Notes under the pieces: model-generated
The model's input: only the letters and a program-made list of their open reading frames with translations
The model's database searches: none
What the model was told of the DNA's origin: nothing
DNA from: DATMTS01 sp035564555
GTDB taxonomy: Bacteria > Actinomycetota > Actinomycetes > Actinomycetales > Microbacteriaceae
DNA length: 63,338 nucleotides
Reading direction: 5' to 3'
Assembly (NCBI GenBank): GCA_035564555.1
Contig: DATMTS010000062.1
Span: forward strand, 1 to 63,338
Part shown: positions 34,427-43,134 of the stretch, one piece after another
Layout: each line of letters starts with the position of its first letter
Position numbering within the stretch: the first letter of the stretch is position 1
Translations under genes and position numbers: made by a program

Positions 34427-35572
34427 TCAGTACCAGTGCGGATCGTGCGACATCTCGAAGTTCCATGCGCCGCACGGCGTTCCGTATGACGATGCGATGT
34501 ACGTGAGCCCCCAGTTGATCTGCGTGTCCGCGTTCGTCATCCAGTCGCTCCCGGCGCTCGACATCTTGTTCGCAGGCCAGGCCTGCGGGATGCCGTAGGC
34601 GCCGCTGGAGGTGTTGTACGCGTCGGCGCGCCAGTCGGACTCCATGGTCCACAAATCGACGAGGCAGCCGAATTGGTCGCTTCCCCAGCCGTAGGCTCCG
34701 AGCCTGCCCCGCGCGTACGCTTGCGCGGCCGCGGGATCGACGACCACGCCCGAGGTGTCGATGTAACCGTTGGACCCTCCGCTGCTCGCCTGCTGAGCCC
34801 GGAAGGCGACACCCTGCTGGTACTTCTTCTCGGTGCTGACGGCGGTGTGCGCGAGCGAGGCCGCTTGCGCGGTGAGGGTGGCGCCGATGCGCCGCTGCTC
34901 GGCGAGCGCGGCATCCGCTTGCTGCTTGGCGGCCTCGGCCGCGGCGAGCTTGTTCTTCGCGTCGGCCGCGAGCCCCGTGCGCACGCGCTGCGCCTCGGCG
35001 GCCTGCGCGGACAACGAATCGGCGATGTTGCGTTCGGCTTTCTCCGTCTGCTGGAGGGTTGAGATCTGGCCGGTGAGTTGGCTCATCGCACCGAGCCGGT
35101 CGAGCAGGTCGCTGTCGGCGCCGGTGCTCAGCAGCAGCCGGGCGGTGACGTCGCTGCTGCCCGATACGTACATCTGGGCGGCAAGGCGGCCGAACTGAAG
35201 ACGCGCGTGCTCCGCACGAGCCGATGCCTTCTCGGCCTGCGATGCCAGTGCGCTCGCACGACTCGTAGCGGAGGCGAGCTTCGCCTGCGCCTGCGTGTAC
35301 GCGGCAGCTTTCGCCAACTGCAGGGCCATGGCCTTGTCCGCCGCCTGCTGCAACTGCGCGACAAGACCCCGGATCCGCTGCAACTCGGCGCGGGCAGTGG
35401 ACGCCCGCTCCTTGGCCTTCTGTACCTGCGACCAACTCGGATAGTCGTCGGCGTGCACCGAGATCGCATGAGCGGTGCCCGATGAGACCGGAACCGCTGT
35501 CGCAGGAGTGGTGATCAGCATCGGCGCGGCAAGGGCGAGTGCCGCGGGGATCCCCGCCCATCGTCTCAGCAT
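34427..35572 (-). CDS. Secreted coiled-coil protein with transglycosylase-like C-terminal domain
   Basis: This protein of about 381 residues has a signal peptide (MLRRWAGIPAALALAAPM, cleavage near ATA-VP), an Ala/Gln/Glu-rich coiled coil (about 45-275) and a C-terminal domain containing LWTMESDWRADAYNTSSGAYGIPQ and INWGLTYIASSYGTPCGAW, the lysozyme-like fold of actinobacterial secreted proteins; Glu in MESDW is the likely catalytic residue. The layout recalls cell-wall hydrolases with a regulatory coiled coil. I choose ATG 35572 because AGAGGA lies five bases before it; ATG 35578 is too close to that site. It converges with tRNA-Ala. Confidence 0.87.
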   Translation of the reverse strand: MLRRWAGIPAALALAAPMLITTPATAVPVSSGTAHAISVHADDYPSWSQVQKAKERASTARAELQRIRGLVAQLQQAADKAMALQLAKAAAYTQAQAKLASATSRASALASQAEKASARAEHARLQFGRLAAQMYVSGSSDVTARLLLSTGADSDLLDRLGAMSQLTGQISTLQQTEKAERNIADSLSAQAAEAQRVRTGLAADAKNKLAAAEAAKQQADAALAEQRRIGATLTAQAASLAHTAVSTEKKYQQGVAFRAQQASSGGSNGYIDTSGVVVDPAAAQAYARGRLGAYGWGSDQFGCLVDLWTMESDWRADAYNTSSGAYGIPQAWPANKMSSAGSDWMTNADTQINWGLTYIASSYGTPCGAWNFEMSHDPHWY

Positions 35573-35723
35573 GCCCATCCTCTGCTTTCTCGGGACTCTG
35601 CCTTCTCGGGAATCCGTTTCCCGGGCACGACCGGAACCGCCGGCCCCTCCACGATACGGATGCCTGCGGCATTGTGGTTCGGCGACACCCGGGTTCGGCG
35701 GATCGGCGCCAGGGCCGCCGACA

Positions 35724-35753
35724 TTGCCCGATGACGGCGGCGAGGCGTTTACT
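35724..35753 (+). promoter_or_regulatory. Predicted leaderless promoter of the MFS exporter
   Basis: TTGCCC (35724-35729), 18 bases and TTTACT (35748-35753) are followed by six bases and the GTG at 35760. No ribosome binding site is visible. Confidence 0.5.
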
Positions 35754-35759
35754 GGTGCG

Positions 35760-37139
35760 GTGACCAGCAGACAGCGCACCGTATTGATCGTCGCAGTCCT
35801 CGCGTCGTTCGTCGCCTTTCTCGACGGATCGGTGATCAACGTCGCGCTTCCCGCCATTGAGCGTGACCTCGGCGGCGGCCTGGTGCTGCAGCAGTGGGTC
35901 GTGGATGCCTACCTCATCACGCTGGGCTCGCTGATCCTCGTGGCAGGCTCGCTCTCCGACGTCTTCGGCCGACGTCGCATCCTTCGGCTCGGGCTGCTCG
36001 GCTTCGGCGTGTTCTCGCTCGCCTGCGCTTTCGCGCCGAGCGGCATCCTGCTGATCGCGGCGCGAGCCGCGCAGGGCGTGGCCGGTGCCCTCCTGGTGCC
36101 CAGTTCACTCGCGCTGATCATCTCGGAGTTCTCCGGCGCGGCGCAAGGCAAAGCCATCGGCCGTTGGACCGCGTGGACCGGAATCGCTTTCATTCTCGGC
36201 CCGACCCTCGGCGGCTTCTTCGTCGACGTCTTGTCGTGGCGGTGGGTCTTCGCAATCAACGTGGTCCCGATCGCCGTGACGATGATCCTGCTGGCACGTC
36301 TGGGTGGGACGGACGAGCGATCGAGCAGGCGAGTCGACTATCCGGGTGCGGCGCTGGGCGCTCTCGGTCTGGGCGCCGTCGTGTTCGCGCTCATCCAGCA
36401 GGGATCGCTGGGCTGGGCGGATCCGGCGGTCTGGGGTGCGCTGCTGATCGGCATCGCAGCGCTCGCCTCATTCTGGTGGGTCGAACGGCACAGCAGCGAC
36501 CCGATGCTGCCCGCCGCGATCTTCCGGGTGCACAACTTCTGGGTCGGCAACATCGCGACGGCCGCCGTCTACGCGGCGCTCGCCTTCGGGCCGTTCATCG
36601 TGACGCTCTACGTGCAGCAGGTAGCCGGGTACCCCGCGACATTCGCCGGTCTCGCGATGACGCCGTCGACCATCGTGATGCTGGCGCTCTCCGGCACGTT
36701 CGGATCGCTCGCCGGCCGGTACGGCCCGCGTCTGTTCATGACCATCGGACCGCTGGTCGCGGCGGCCGGATTCGTCACGATGTTCGCCATGGGGCACAGC
36801 GTCTTCTATTGGACCGAATTGCTTCCGGGCATCCTCTTGCTGGGCCTCGGGCTTTCGATCACGGTGGCGCCGCTGACGAGCGCGATCCTCTCCGCCATCG
36901 AGCCCGCGCAGGCGGGCATCGGTTCGGCGGTCAACAACGCGGTGTCCCGCATCGCCGGGCTGATCGCCGTCGCATGCGCGGGATCCATAATCGGTGGAGC
37001 GCTGGACCATGCCGGCGTGCAACGTGGACTGCTGGCAACGGTGGTGTTGATGCTCGCGGGAGCGGTCATCTCCGCCCTCGGCATCCGAAACCCCGCGCGG
37101 GTCAGGCGAGAAGCGCCCGACCCGCGCCCAGCAGCATGA
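35760..37139 (+). CDS. MFS transporter, DHA2 (14-segment) drug exporter type
   Basis: This 459-residue membrane protein has 13-14 hydrophobic segments. Segment 1 carries FVAFLDGSVINVALPAIERDL and the loop after it LQQWVVDAYLITLGSLIL, both DHA2-family marks; motif A appears as GSLSDVFGRRRILRLG, and motif C in WTGIAFILGPTLGGFF. Relatives export antiseptics and antibiotics with protons. A much longer upstream in-frame extension overlaps the divergent secreted-protein gene and is not coding. Its 3' end overlaps the convergent UbiA gene by 38 bases. Confidence 0.92.
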   Translation: MTSRQRTVLIVAVLASFVAFLDGSVINVALPAIERDLGGGLVLQQWVVDAYLITLGSLILVAGSLSDVFGRRRILRLGLLGFGVFSLACAFAPSGILLIAARAAQGVAGALLVPSSLALIISEFSGAAQGKAIGRWTAWTGIAFILGPTLGGFFVDVLSWRWVFAINVVPIAVTMILLARLGGTDERSSRRVDYPGAALGALGLGAVVFALIQQGSLGWADPAVWGALLIGIAALASFWWVERHSSDPMLPAAIFRVHNFWVGNIATAAVYAALAFGPFIVTLYVQQVAGYPATFAGLAMTPSTIVMLALSGTFGSLAGRYGPRLFMTIGPLVAAAGFVTMFAMGHSVFYWTELLPGILLLGLGLSITVAPLTSAILSAIEPAQAGIGSAVNNAVSRIAGLIAVACAGSIIGGALDHAGVQRGLLATVVLMLAGAVISALGIRNPARVRREAPDPRPAA

Positions 37140-37986
37140 CGACGTCGATCACGGCGCCGACCATGACCAGCCGCATCAGCACGCGGCTGTGCACGTGGCG
37201 CGCCGTGAGAACGAGCCCGATCGCGGCCAACGCGATCCCGACCGTCGCCCCGCCGATGGCGAAGACCACGGCATTCGTCGCGGGCCGCGGCACGGCGAGC
37301 ATCCCTGCGGCGATCAGCCCGGCGACGCCGCCGAGCAGAGCGAACGCGAGGTAACCGCAGACATCGGCTCCGAGCCGGTGCGGCATGCCGCGGATGCCGG
37401 TGGCCGCGTCTGAGGCCAGGTCGGGTAGGGCATTGGTCAAGTGAGCCGCGACGCCGAGCATCGCGCCCGAGGCGATCACCCACCAAGAGGGAAAAGCGGC
37501 GGGATGCCGTGTGAGGGTCGCCACTGCGGGCAGCAGTCCGAAGCAGAGCGCATATGGCACAGCCGAGAACGGCGAGTTCTTCAGCCCGAGGTTGTACGCC
37601 CATCCGCATCCCGCGCAGACAAGATTGGCCACCGCCGCAGCCGGACCGAGCAGCACGGAAAGCACGACCGTCACGGCCGCCGCGAGGAACGCCGCGGCCC
37701 GTACCGTCGCGACCGAGATCGCTCCCCGCACGATCGGCTTGTCGGAACGTGCCACCGCGCGGTCTCGGGCGGCATCCAGCCAGTCGTTGCTCCAACCGAT
37801 CGAGAGCTGACCGGCGAGGACGGCCGCGGTCAGCAGAACCACGCCCATGACCGGCACTCCCACGACGACGCACAGCAGCAGGGCGACGAGGGTGACGACC
37901 GCGGCCGGTCCAGGATGACTGCCGAGCAGCAGTTCTGCCGCCTTCGGCAACTGCGGCGTGCGCGCGGAGCGCGCCAAGCGAGCCAT
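37102..37986 (-). CDS. UbiA-family prenyltransferase-like membrane protein
   Basis: This 294-residue protein has eight or nine membrane segments. The first aspartate-rich motif is in SIGWSNDWLDAARDRAVARSDKP (NDxxDxxxD, about 63-85, with K-P after it) and the second in ALPDLASDAATG near 190. UbiA enzymes move prenyl chains to aromatic rings, as in menaquinone or heme O synthesis; the acceptor here is unknown and no men gene is near. Start ATG 37986. CATGCTAGA occurs twice at the promoter (37984-37992 and 38018-38026). Confidence 0.85.
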   Translation of the reverse strand: MARLARSARTPQLPKAAELLLGSHPGPAAVVTLVALLLCVVVGVPVMGVVLLTAAVLAGQLSIGWSNDWLDAARDRAVARSDKPIVRGAISVATVRAAAFLAAAVTVVLSVLLGPAAAVANLVCAGCGWAYNLGLKNSPFSAVPYALCFGLLPAVATLTRHPAAFPSWWVIASGAMLGVAAHLTNALPDLASDAATGIRGMPHRLGADVCGYLAFALLGGVAGLIAAGMLAVPRPATNAVVFAIGGATVGIALAAIGLVLTARHVHSRVLMRLVMVGAVIDVVMLLGAGRALLA

Positions 37987-38055
37987 GCTAGAAGAACCGC
38001 CGCTGAGCCATACCGCACATGCTAGAGCAGGGCAGCTACCTCGTGCCGATCTGGC

Positions 38056-39093
38056 TCAGGCCGCGTCTCCCGTGAGCTGCTCGTGCACGCGCCGTAGGTC
38101 TTCGAGCAGGGAGCCGAGCAGCACCCAATGCCTGCTCTGCGGAGTCGAAACCACCAGCGGCGCGGTCAGAGCCGGCGGCTCCGGGTGCTCGTCTGCGCGC
38201 CCTGAGGTGTGCGTCAGCCGCCGAAGGTCGTGTGCCGCGCGCCGTAGTTCGTCGGCGATCGCGGGAACCAGGGGCTCATCCGCGACCGTGCCGTCATAAT
38301 GGTCGCGAACGGACCGCGTCATGAAGATGGCCCGGTTCACCAGCGGGGAGACGACCCCGAGCAGTGCCGCATCCCGCTTCAGTACGTCGCTGTGTCGGGA
38401 GCGCCGGGGATTCAGGGCAAGGGATTCCTCGGCGTCGGTCATCGCCGTCGTCGCCTTCTGCTGCATCGGGCGCAGTAGACGGGCGGTGATCAGCAACTCC
38501 TCGAGCTGCGTCGGGCTGTACGAGTCGGAGAGGGCCGTGGCGAGTCGGTTGAAGGTGGCGCCGAGTTCGCCGACCAGCCGGATGATCGAATCGTGCGCGG
38601 GGCCGAGCAGCACAGGAGGCACGATCAGCAGATTGACGACCACGCCGATGCCGGCGCCGATGATGGTCTCCACGATGCGATCGAGTGCGTAGTTCGGGGT
38701 GCTGGCACCGACCGACAGCACGAGCATCGCGCTGATCGGCACCTGGTTCGAGGTGCCGGGTGTGAGCTTGAGTGCCCAGGAGACGAAGATCGCCAGCACG
38801 ATCGCAAGCAGCACGATCCACCGACTCGATCCGAACACGAGTCCCGCGCCGTAAGCGACCAGCACACCCACGATGACGCCGATGCTGCGCTCGACGGCCT
38901 TGCCGAGCGACTGGTTCACGCTCGGCTGAACGACCAACAGTGCTGCGACCGCGCCGAAGACCGGCAACTGGGCCGGCAGCAGCAGCGACGCGATCAGCCA
39001 GGCAGCGACGGTGGCGATCGCGGACTTCGTCACTTGCAGAACGGGGGAGCGGCGCGCACTGAGCACCGTCTGGAGTCTGGGCACGATTCGCAC
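38056..39093 (-). CDS. FUSC-family membrane protein
   Basis: This 345-residue protein has six clustered N-terminal membrane segments (about 20-165) with the FUSC mark FGAVAALLVVQPSVNQSLGKAVERSIGVIVGVLVAYG, followed by a helical cytoplasmic half (about 170-345). FUSC proteins are half-size relatives of AaeB-type aromatic acid exporters. The substrate is unknown. The start is a GTG at 39093 that follows TACCCT plus six bases. Confidence 0.88.
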   Translation of the reverse strand: MRIVPRLQTVLSARRSPVLQVTKSAIATVAAWLIASLLLPAQLPVFGAVAALLVVQPSVNQSLGKAVERSIGVIVGVLVAYGAGLVFGSSRWIVLLAIVLAIFVSWALKLTPGTSNQVPISAMLVLSVGASTPNYALDRIVETIIGAGIGVVVNLLIVPPVLLGPAHDSIIRLVGELGATFNRLATALSDSYSPTQLEELLITARLLRPMQQKATTAMTDAEESLALNPRRSRHSDVLKRDAALLGVVSPLVNRAIFMTRSVRDHYDGTVADEPLVPAIADELRRAAHDLRRLTHTSGRADEHPEPPALTAPLVVSTPQSRHWVLLGSLLEDLRRVHEQLTGDAA

Positions 39094-39099
39094 CCACCT

Positions 39100-39105
39100 A
39101 GGGTA
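39100..39105 (-). promoter_or_regulatory. Predicted leaderless -10 box of the FUSC gene
   Basis: TACCCT on the minus strand is followed by AGGTGG and then the GTG at 39093, the same six-base spacing seen at other genes in the window. AGGTGG could instead be a badly spaced ribosome site. Confidence 0.4.
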
Positions 39106-39119
39106 TGCGGTGGCGGTGG

Positions 39120-40232
39120 TCAGGATGCCTCGGCGCTCCCGCCGATGATCTGCACTTCGTCCAGCCCGAGGAAGCCCCGGTGGCGTTCGGCGGCTTTCGT
39201 CAAGGCGTCGAGATCACGGATCGAGAGTTCGCCGAACGGACGCGGCGTGATTCTCAGGACGCCGCGCGAGACGGCGCGACGCCACGTTCCGACGACCTCG
39301 CCGCGAATGACGAGCAGCGGCTGGAACACCCCGTTGCCGCCGGGAATCACGGCGGCGGTGTGTTCGGCGGCGAGCACACGGCTCCGATCCCGATAGCCGA
39401 GGAGGTACTCGTCGAACCCGGGCAGCAGACTGACCGCGGGGGAGGGACGGGAGCCGGCGTCCGCGTCGTCGGCCGGCATCCAGAACCGCTCGCCGTCGAA
39501 GGGGATCTCGGCCAGCCGCGGGCGCGCCACGGCCAAGGCGGTGCCGGCATCCGTCTTGGTGATGCCCGCCCACCATGCGAAGTCGTCGAGCGTGGCGGGA
39601 GCATGGCCCGCCAGATACCGTTCGAGGAACCGGCCGAGCAGGTCCTCTCGTGGCAGTTCCCGCTCAGCGGGCTTCGGCAGCCATTCGTCGCTGAGCACGA
39701 GCAACTGCTCGACGCCGCGCATCGGCCCCCAGACCACCTTTCCGGTCATCGCGAGATGCCAGATGAGGTGATAGCCGCGCTGGCCGGCAGTGTCGATGCC
39801 GGCACTCTGCAGACACGAGCCGAACTCGGCACGATCCAGGGCTTGACCGCCGGCGAGCACCTCCGTGGCAACGGACGCGGCACGCTCGAAGACCGCGGCG
39901 TCCAACCCCAGGTCGGCATGTCGCTTCTTCGCACCCTGGAGCTGACGCGGCGCCGTGAGGCGGAGCATCCAGCGCAGGTCGCTTGCGCCGACCACGTGCA
40001 GGGTGCCTCGCAGCGGCCAGGACCGCACGATCGCTCCACGGTCGAACTCCGCGTGGATCTCGCCGGCGGAGACTCCCGCGCGCAGCCCGATCGCCCAGCA
40101 GACGGCACGGAAGTCCTGACCCTGCGCCGCGAGCATCCGCTGCACGACGGATGCCGGATCGCGGCTCGTCGGCGGTGAGAGCAGGTGGTGGGCGAGCCGC
40201 GATGCGCGCAGCCGGCCCGGTGCCGGGCTCAC
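39120..40232 (-). CDS. AlkZ-like winged-helix DNA glycosylase family protein
   Basis: This 370-residue protein belongs to the HTH_42 family (winged helix DNA-binding, formerly DUF1006). The conserved Q-x-Q catalytic motif of AlkZ-type DNA crosslink glycosylases appears as Gln37-Gly-Gln39 in RMLAAQGQDFRAVCWAIGLR, and SWPLRGTLHVVGASDLRWML, LLPGFDEYLLGYRDRSRVL and WRRAVSRGVLRITPRPFG are the other family blocks. AlkZ unhooks bulky N7-alkyl adducts; related proteins have broader or unknown substrates. The GTG at 40232 overlaps the stop of the upstream App1-type gene (GTGA). Confidence 0.87.
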   Translation of the reverse strand: MSPAPGRLRASRLAHHLLSPPTSRDPASVVQRMLAAQGQDFRAVCWAIGLRAGVSAGEIHAEFDRGAIVRSWPLRGTLHVVGASDLRWMLRLTAPRQLQGAKKRHADLGLDAAVFERAASVATEVLAGGQALDRAEFGSCLQSAGIDTAGQRGYHLIWHLAMTGKVVWGPMRGVEQLLVLSDEWLPKPAERELPREDLLGRFLERYLAGHAPATLDDFAWWAGITKTDAGTALAVARPRLAEIPFDGERFWMPADDADAGSRPSPAVSLLPGFDEYLLGYRDRSRVLAAEHTAAVIPGGNGVFQPLLVIRGEVVGTWRRAVSRGVLRITPRPFGELSIRDLDALTKAAERHRGFLGLDEVQIIGGSAEAS

Positions 40233-41290
40233 GGCAACAACTCGAGCCGTTCGAGTTGATCGAGCAGACCCGCGCCGTCGGGCGCGTACACCCAGGGCAC
40301 CCCGCTGGTCTGAGAGTGCTTCTCCGCGGTCGAGCGGCCTCCGGCGAGCACTGCTTCACCCGAGGAGAGCTGGCGGATCGCGACGGCGGCGACCGATTCC
40401 GGATGGCTGCTGGCGAACCGATAGTAGATGTCTTCGTCGTGCTGTCCGTCGTCGCCGACGAGCAGCCAGCGCACGTCGGGGAACTCCTCGGCGAGCCTGA
40501 CCAGACTGCTCTGCTTGTGCTCGGTGCCGCTGCGGAACCATCGGTCGTGCGTCGGACCCCAGTCGGTGAGCAGCAACGGCCCGGTCGGGAACAGGTTGCG
40601 GGAAAGGAACCGCGTCAGGGTCGGAGCAACGTTCCAGGCACCCGTCGACAGGTACACCATGGGGGCTCCGGGATGAGCCGAAACGGTGCGTTCGAGCATC
40701 ACCGCCATGCCCGGAGTCGGCACGCGAGCGTGCTCATCGAGCACGAAGGTGTTCCAGGCCGCCAACAAAGGCCTGGGCAACGCAGTCACCATGACCGTGT
40801 CGTCGACATCGGAGATCACTCCGAACCGTGACTGCGGGTCGACGACGAAGACCGACGAACCGGTACGGGACTGATTGTCTGTCGCGGTCATCGTCACGTC
40901 GTGCCACCCGGGCCGCAGTTGCACGGGCAGCACCTCGTCGATCAGGCCGCCGCGGTCGGGGCTGACGAGGTGCCGCTCGCCGTCGACCTCGACCTCGACA
41001 TCCACGTCGACGACCGGAACGCTGGTGAAGCTGCGCCATCCCCGCACCCGCTCCTCGCGCTTGCGGTTCTTGCGTTCCGCGCGACTTCCGGGGCGTGGAT
41101 CCTTGGTGAGCACCACCCGGCCGAGCACGCGGATCCAGGTGGTCGAACCGTAGCCGGCGTAGGGAACAACGGTCGTCAAGTAGCCGCGCTTTCGCGCTCT
41201 GCGTGCGCGGAACCCGTGAAACGCATCTTCGATGCGCGCCGCTCGATGCGACACCGGCCTCACGCACGGCTCGTCGGTGGAATCGGGCAT
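40229..41290 (-). CDS. App1-type phosphatase domain protein (DUF2183)
   Basis: This 353-residue protein has an N-terminal beta-rich region (about 35-150) and a C-terminal HAD-like catalytic domain with the DxDxT motif Asp161-Val-Asp163-Asp-Thr165 (FGVISDVDDTVM), then VYLSTGAWNVAPTLTRFL, LTDWGP and LLVGDDGQHDEDIYY. In yeast App1 this domain is a Mg-dependent phosphatidate phosphatase; bacterial substrates are not known to me. A CAGACT box six bases before ATG 41290 suggests a leaderless mRNA. It is translationally coupled to the AlkZ-like gene. Confidence 0.9.
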   Translation of the reverse strand: MPDSTDEPCVRPVSHRAARIEDAFHGFRARRARKRGYLTTVVPYAGYGSTTWIRVLGRVVLTKDPRPGSRAERKNRKREERVRGWRSFTSVPVVDVDVEVEVDGERHLVSPDRGGLIDEVLPVQLRPGWHDVTMTATDNQSRTGSSVFVVDPQSRFGVISDVDDTVMVTALPRPLLAAWNTFVLDEHARVPTPGMAVMLERTVSAHPGAPMVYLSTGAWNVAPTLTRFLSRNLFPTGPLLLTDWGPTHDRWFRSGTEHKQSSLVRLAEEFPDVRWLLVGDDGQHDEDIYYRFASSHPESVAAVAIRQLSSGEAVLAGGRSTAEKHSQTSGVPWVYAPDGAGLLDQLERLELLP

Positions 41291-41471
41291 CGATACAGTC
41301 TGTCATGCCGAGGCGAGTGGCGTTAGGCGGCGAACGACCCGGCCGTCGGGACGAGAGCCTTGGAACGGCGATGATTGAGGTTCTTTCGCGAACGGGCCAT
41401 AGAATCGGCTAAGCAGGTCGTCGGGCAAGGGGGCCCGACGTGCCACGTCGACATACGAGAAAGAGATCAGG

Positions 41472-42128
41472 GTGCCGATACACGATCTAGTGCCGGGTGA
41501 CGCGCAGACCGCAGTGCCCGTCGTCAGGACCGAGCCGGTTCAGGAGCGCGGAGCCGCCCGAGTCGAAGCCCTGCTCGATGCAGCGGCCGCCGTCGTGGAC
41601 GAGGTCGGCTTCGATCGCCTCACCACTGCGATGGTCGCCGAGCACGCCGGTTCGTCGATCGGCACCGTCTACCGCTATTTCCCCGACCGCATCGCCTTGC
41701 TGCAGGGGCTGCGCGACCGCGCAGTGCAGCGCTACCGCATCGCGGTAGTCGAGACGTTGAGGGCCGGCAAACCGGCCACGTGGACCCAGGCCATCGACCT
41801 CGCCATGGAGGCGTTCGTCGAGTTGTTCCGCAGCGAACCAGGGTTCCGCATCATCCGTTTCTTCGACGTGCAGCGCTCTCCCGGGGATTCCTCCGACGAG
41901 TACGACGTCGGATACTTCGCAGCCAAGCTGGGGGAGATCCTTTCGGACACATACGGGCTGCCTGCCGGCGACGAACTGGACTTCCGCATGGCGATCGCCG
42001 TGGAATTGGGCGAATCCCTGGTCGATCGCGCCTTTCTCATCGCTCCCAACGGTGATGAACGGTTCATCGCCGAGGCGCATGCGGTCGTGCGCGCGTACCT
42101 CGGAAGCTACTACGGCGAAAAGCCCTGA
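41472..42128 (+). CDS. TetR-family transcriptional regulator
   Basis: This 218-residue regulator has an N-terminal helix-turn-helix at about 51-73 (TTAMVAEHAGSSIGTVYRYF) and an all-helical ligand domain with a C-terminal block like that of TetR_C families (VELGESLVDRAFLIAPNGDE). The start is a GTG after AAGAGATCAGG. Its 5' region has an 8-bp hairpin CGTCGGGC/GCCCGACG (41419-41440) and a TAGAAT box at 41400. It lies 175 bases upstream of the betaine-type ABC operon on the same strand and is its most likely regulator (inference). Confidence 0.9.
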   Translation: MPIHDLVPGDAQTAVPVVRTEPVQERGAARVEALLDAAAAVVDEVGFDRLTTAMVAEHAGSSIGTVYRYFPDRIALLQGLRDRAVQRYRIAVVETLRAGKPATWTQAIDLAMEAFVELFRSEPGFRIIRFFDVQRSPGDSSDEYDVGYFAAKLGEILSDTYGLPAGDELDFRMAIAVELGESLVDRAFLIAPNGDERFIAEAHAVVRAYLGSYYGEKP

Positions 42129-42303
42129 GCGCTTCTGCGCGGGAAGACGTTCTACGGGTCGGGAATGTCGGAGGCATCCGACAGGGTTGAAGAGCAAGAA
42201 CCTTTGCCAACGGCACCGAATGGTGCTTCAGTGTATGCACCGTCTCCACGGTGATGGCACGTGTTGATCCGAAGTCCCAGCCTCGAGGAATGAGCCGCGC
42301 AGC

Positions 42304-43134
42304 ATGATCGAGTTCCGTTCCGTCACGAAACGGTTCCCCGATGGCACCGTCGCCGTGGCGGACTTCGACATGGTGATGCCCTCCCGCAAGATCACCGTGC
42401 TCGTCGGCTCCTCCGGCAGCGGCAAGACGACGATCCTGCGCATGATCAATCGGATGGTCGACCCGACGTCCGGCTCTGTCGAGATCGACGGGCAGAGCGT
42501 GCGAGAGCTCGAGCCCGTGCGGCTGAGACGCAGCATCGGCTACGTGATGCAGAACTCCGGTCTGTTGCCGCATCGCAAGGTCGTCGACAACATCGCGACG
42601 GTCCCGCTGTTGCGCGGCGAGAAGCGTGCGACGGCACGTGACAGGGCACTCGAGTTGATGGACACCGTCGGTCTGGACCGTTCGCTCGCCGACCGCTATC
42701 CGGCTCAGCTCTCCGGCGGCCAGCAGCAGCGCGTCGGCGTCGCGCGCGGGCTCGCCGTCGACCCGAACATCCTGCTCATGGACGAACCGTTCGGCGCCGT
42801 CGACCCCCTGGTACGTGCGGAACTGCAACAGGAACTGCTGCACCTGCAGAAGGGCCTCGACAAGACGGTGGTGTTCGTCACGCACGACATCGACGAAGCA
42901 TTCCTGCTCGGAGACAAGGTCGTCATCTTCAAGACGGGCGGTGTCGTGGCGCAGGTAGGCGCGCCGACCGAGATCCTGTCGAACCCTGCCGACGAGTTCG
43001 TGGCGAGCTTCGTCGGCGCCGATCGGGGCAAGCGTGCTCTGCACATCGAGCGCACCTCCGCCGGCGAGGTCGTCGTCGACGGCGACGGGCGGGCGGCCGG
43101 CGTGATGGTGCCGGAGGCCGGAGGCGGCGCATGA
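42304..43134 (+). CDS. Glycine betaine/choline-type ABC transporter ATPase
   Basis: This 276-residue ATPase has Walker A GSSGSGKT (35-42), signature LSGGQQQRV (136-144), Walker B LLMDEP (157-162) and H-loop THDIDEA. The SIGYVMQNSGLLPHRKVVDNIATVP segment is typical of OpuCA/ProV-type osmoprotectant importers; CBS domains, which sense ionic strength in OpuA/OpuC, are absent. It overlaps the permease gene by ATGA. The leader has a GCACC/GGTGC hairpin (42213-42226) beside a TTGCCA (42204-42209). Confidence 0.93.
   Translation: MIEFRSVTKRFPDGTVAVADFDMVMPSRKITVLVGSSGSGKTTILRMINRMVDPTSGSVEIDGQSVRELEPVRLRRSIGYVMQNSGLLPHRKVVDNIATVPLLRGEKRATARDRALELMDTVGLDRSLADRYPAQLSGGQQQRVGVARGLAVDPNILLMDEPFGAVDPLVRAELQQELLHLQKGLDKTVVFVTHDIDEAFLLGDKVVIFKTGGVVAQVGAPTEILSNPADEFVASFVGADRGKRALHIERTSAGEVVVDGDGRAAGVMVPEAGGGA

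Noticed and set aside
35475..37139. A 554-residue form of the MFS exporter.
   Set aside because: The added part overlaps the divergent secreted-protein gene and has no membrane or signal character; GTG 35760 fits both the promoter and the family start.
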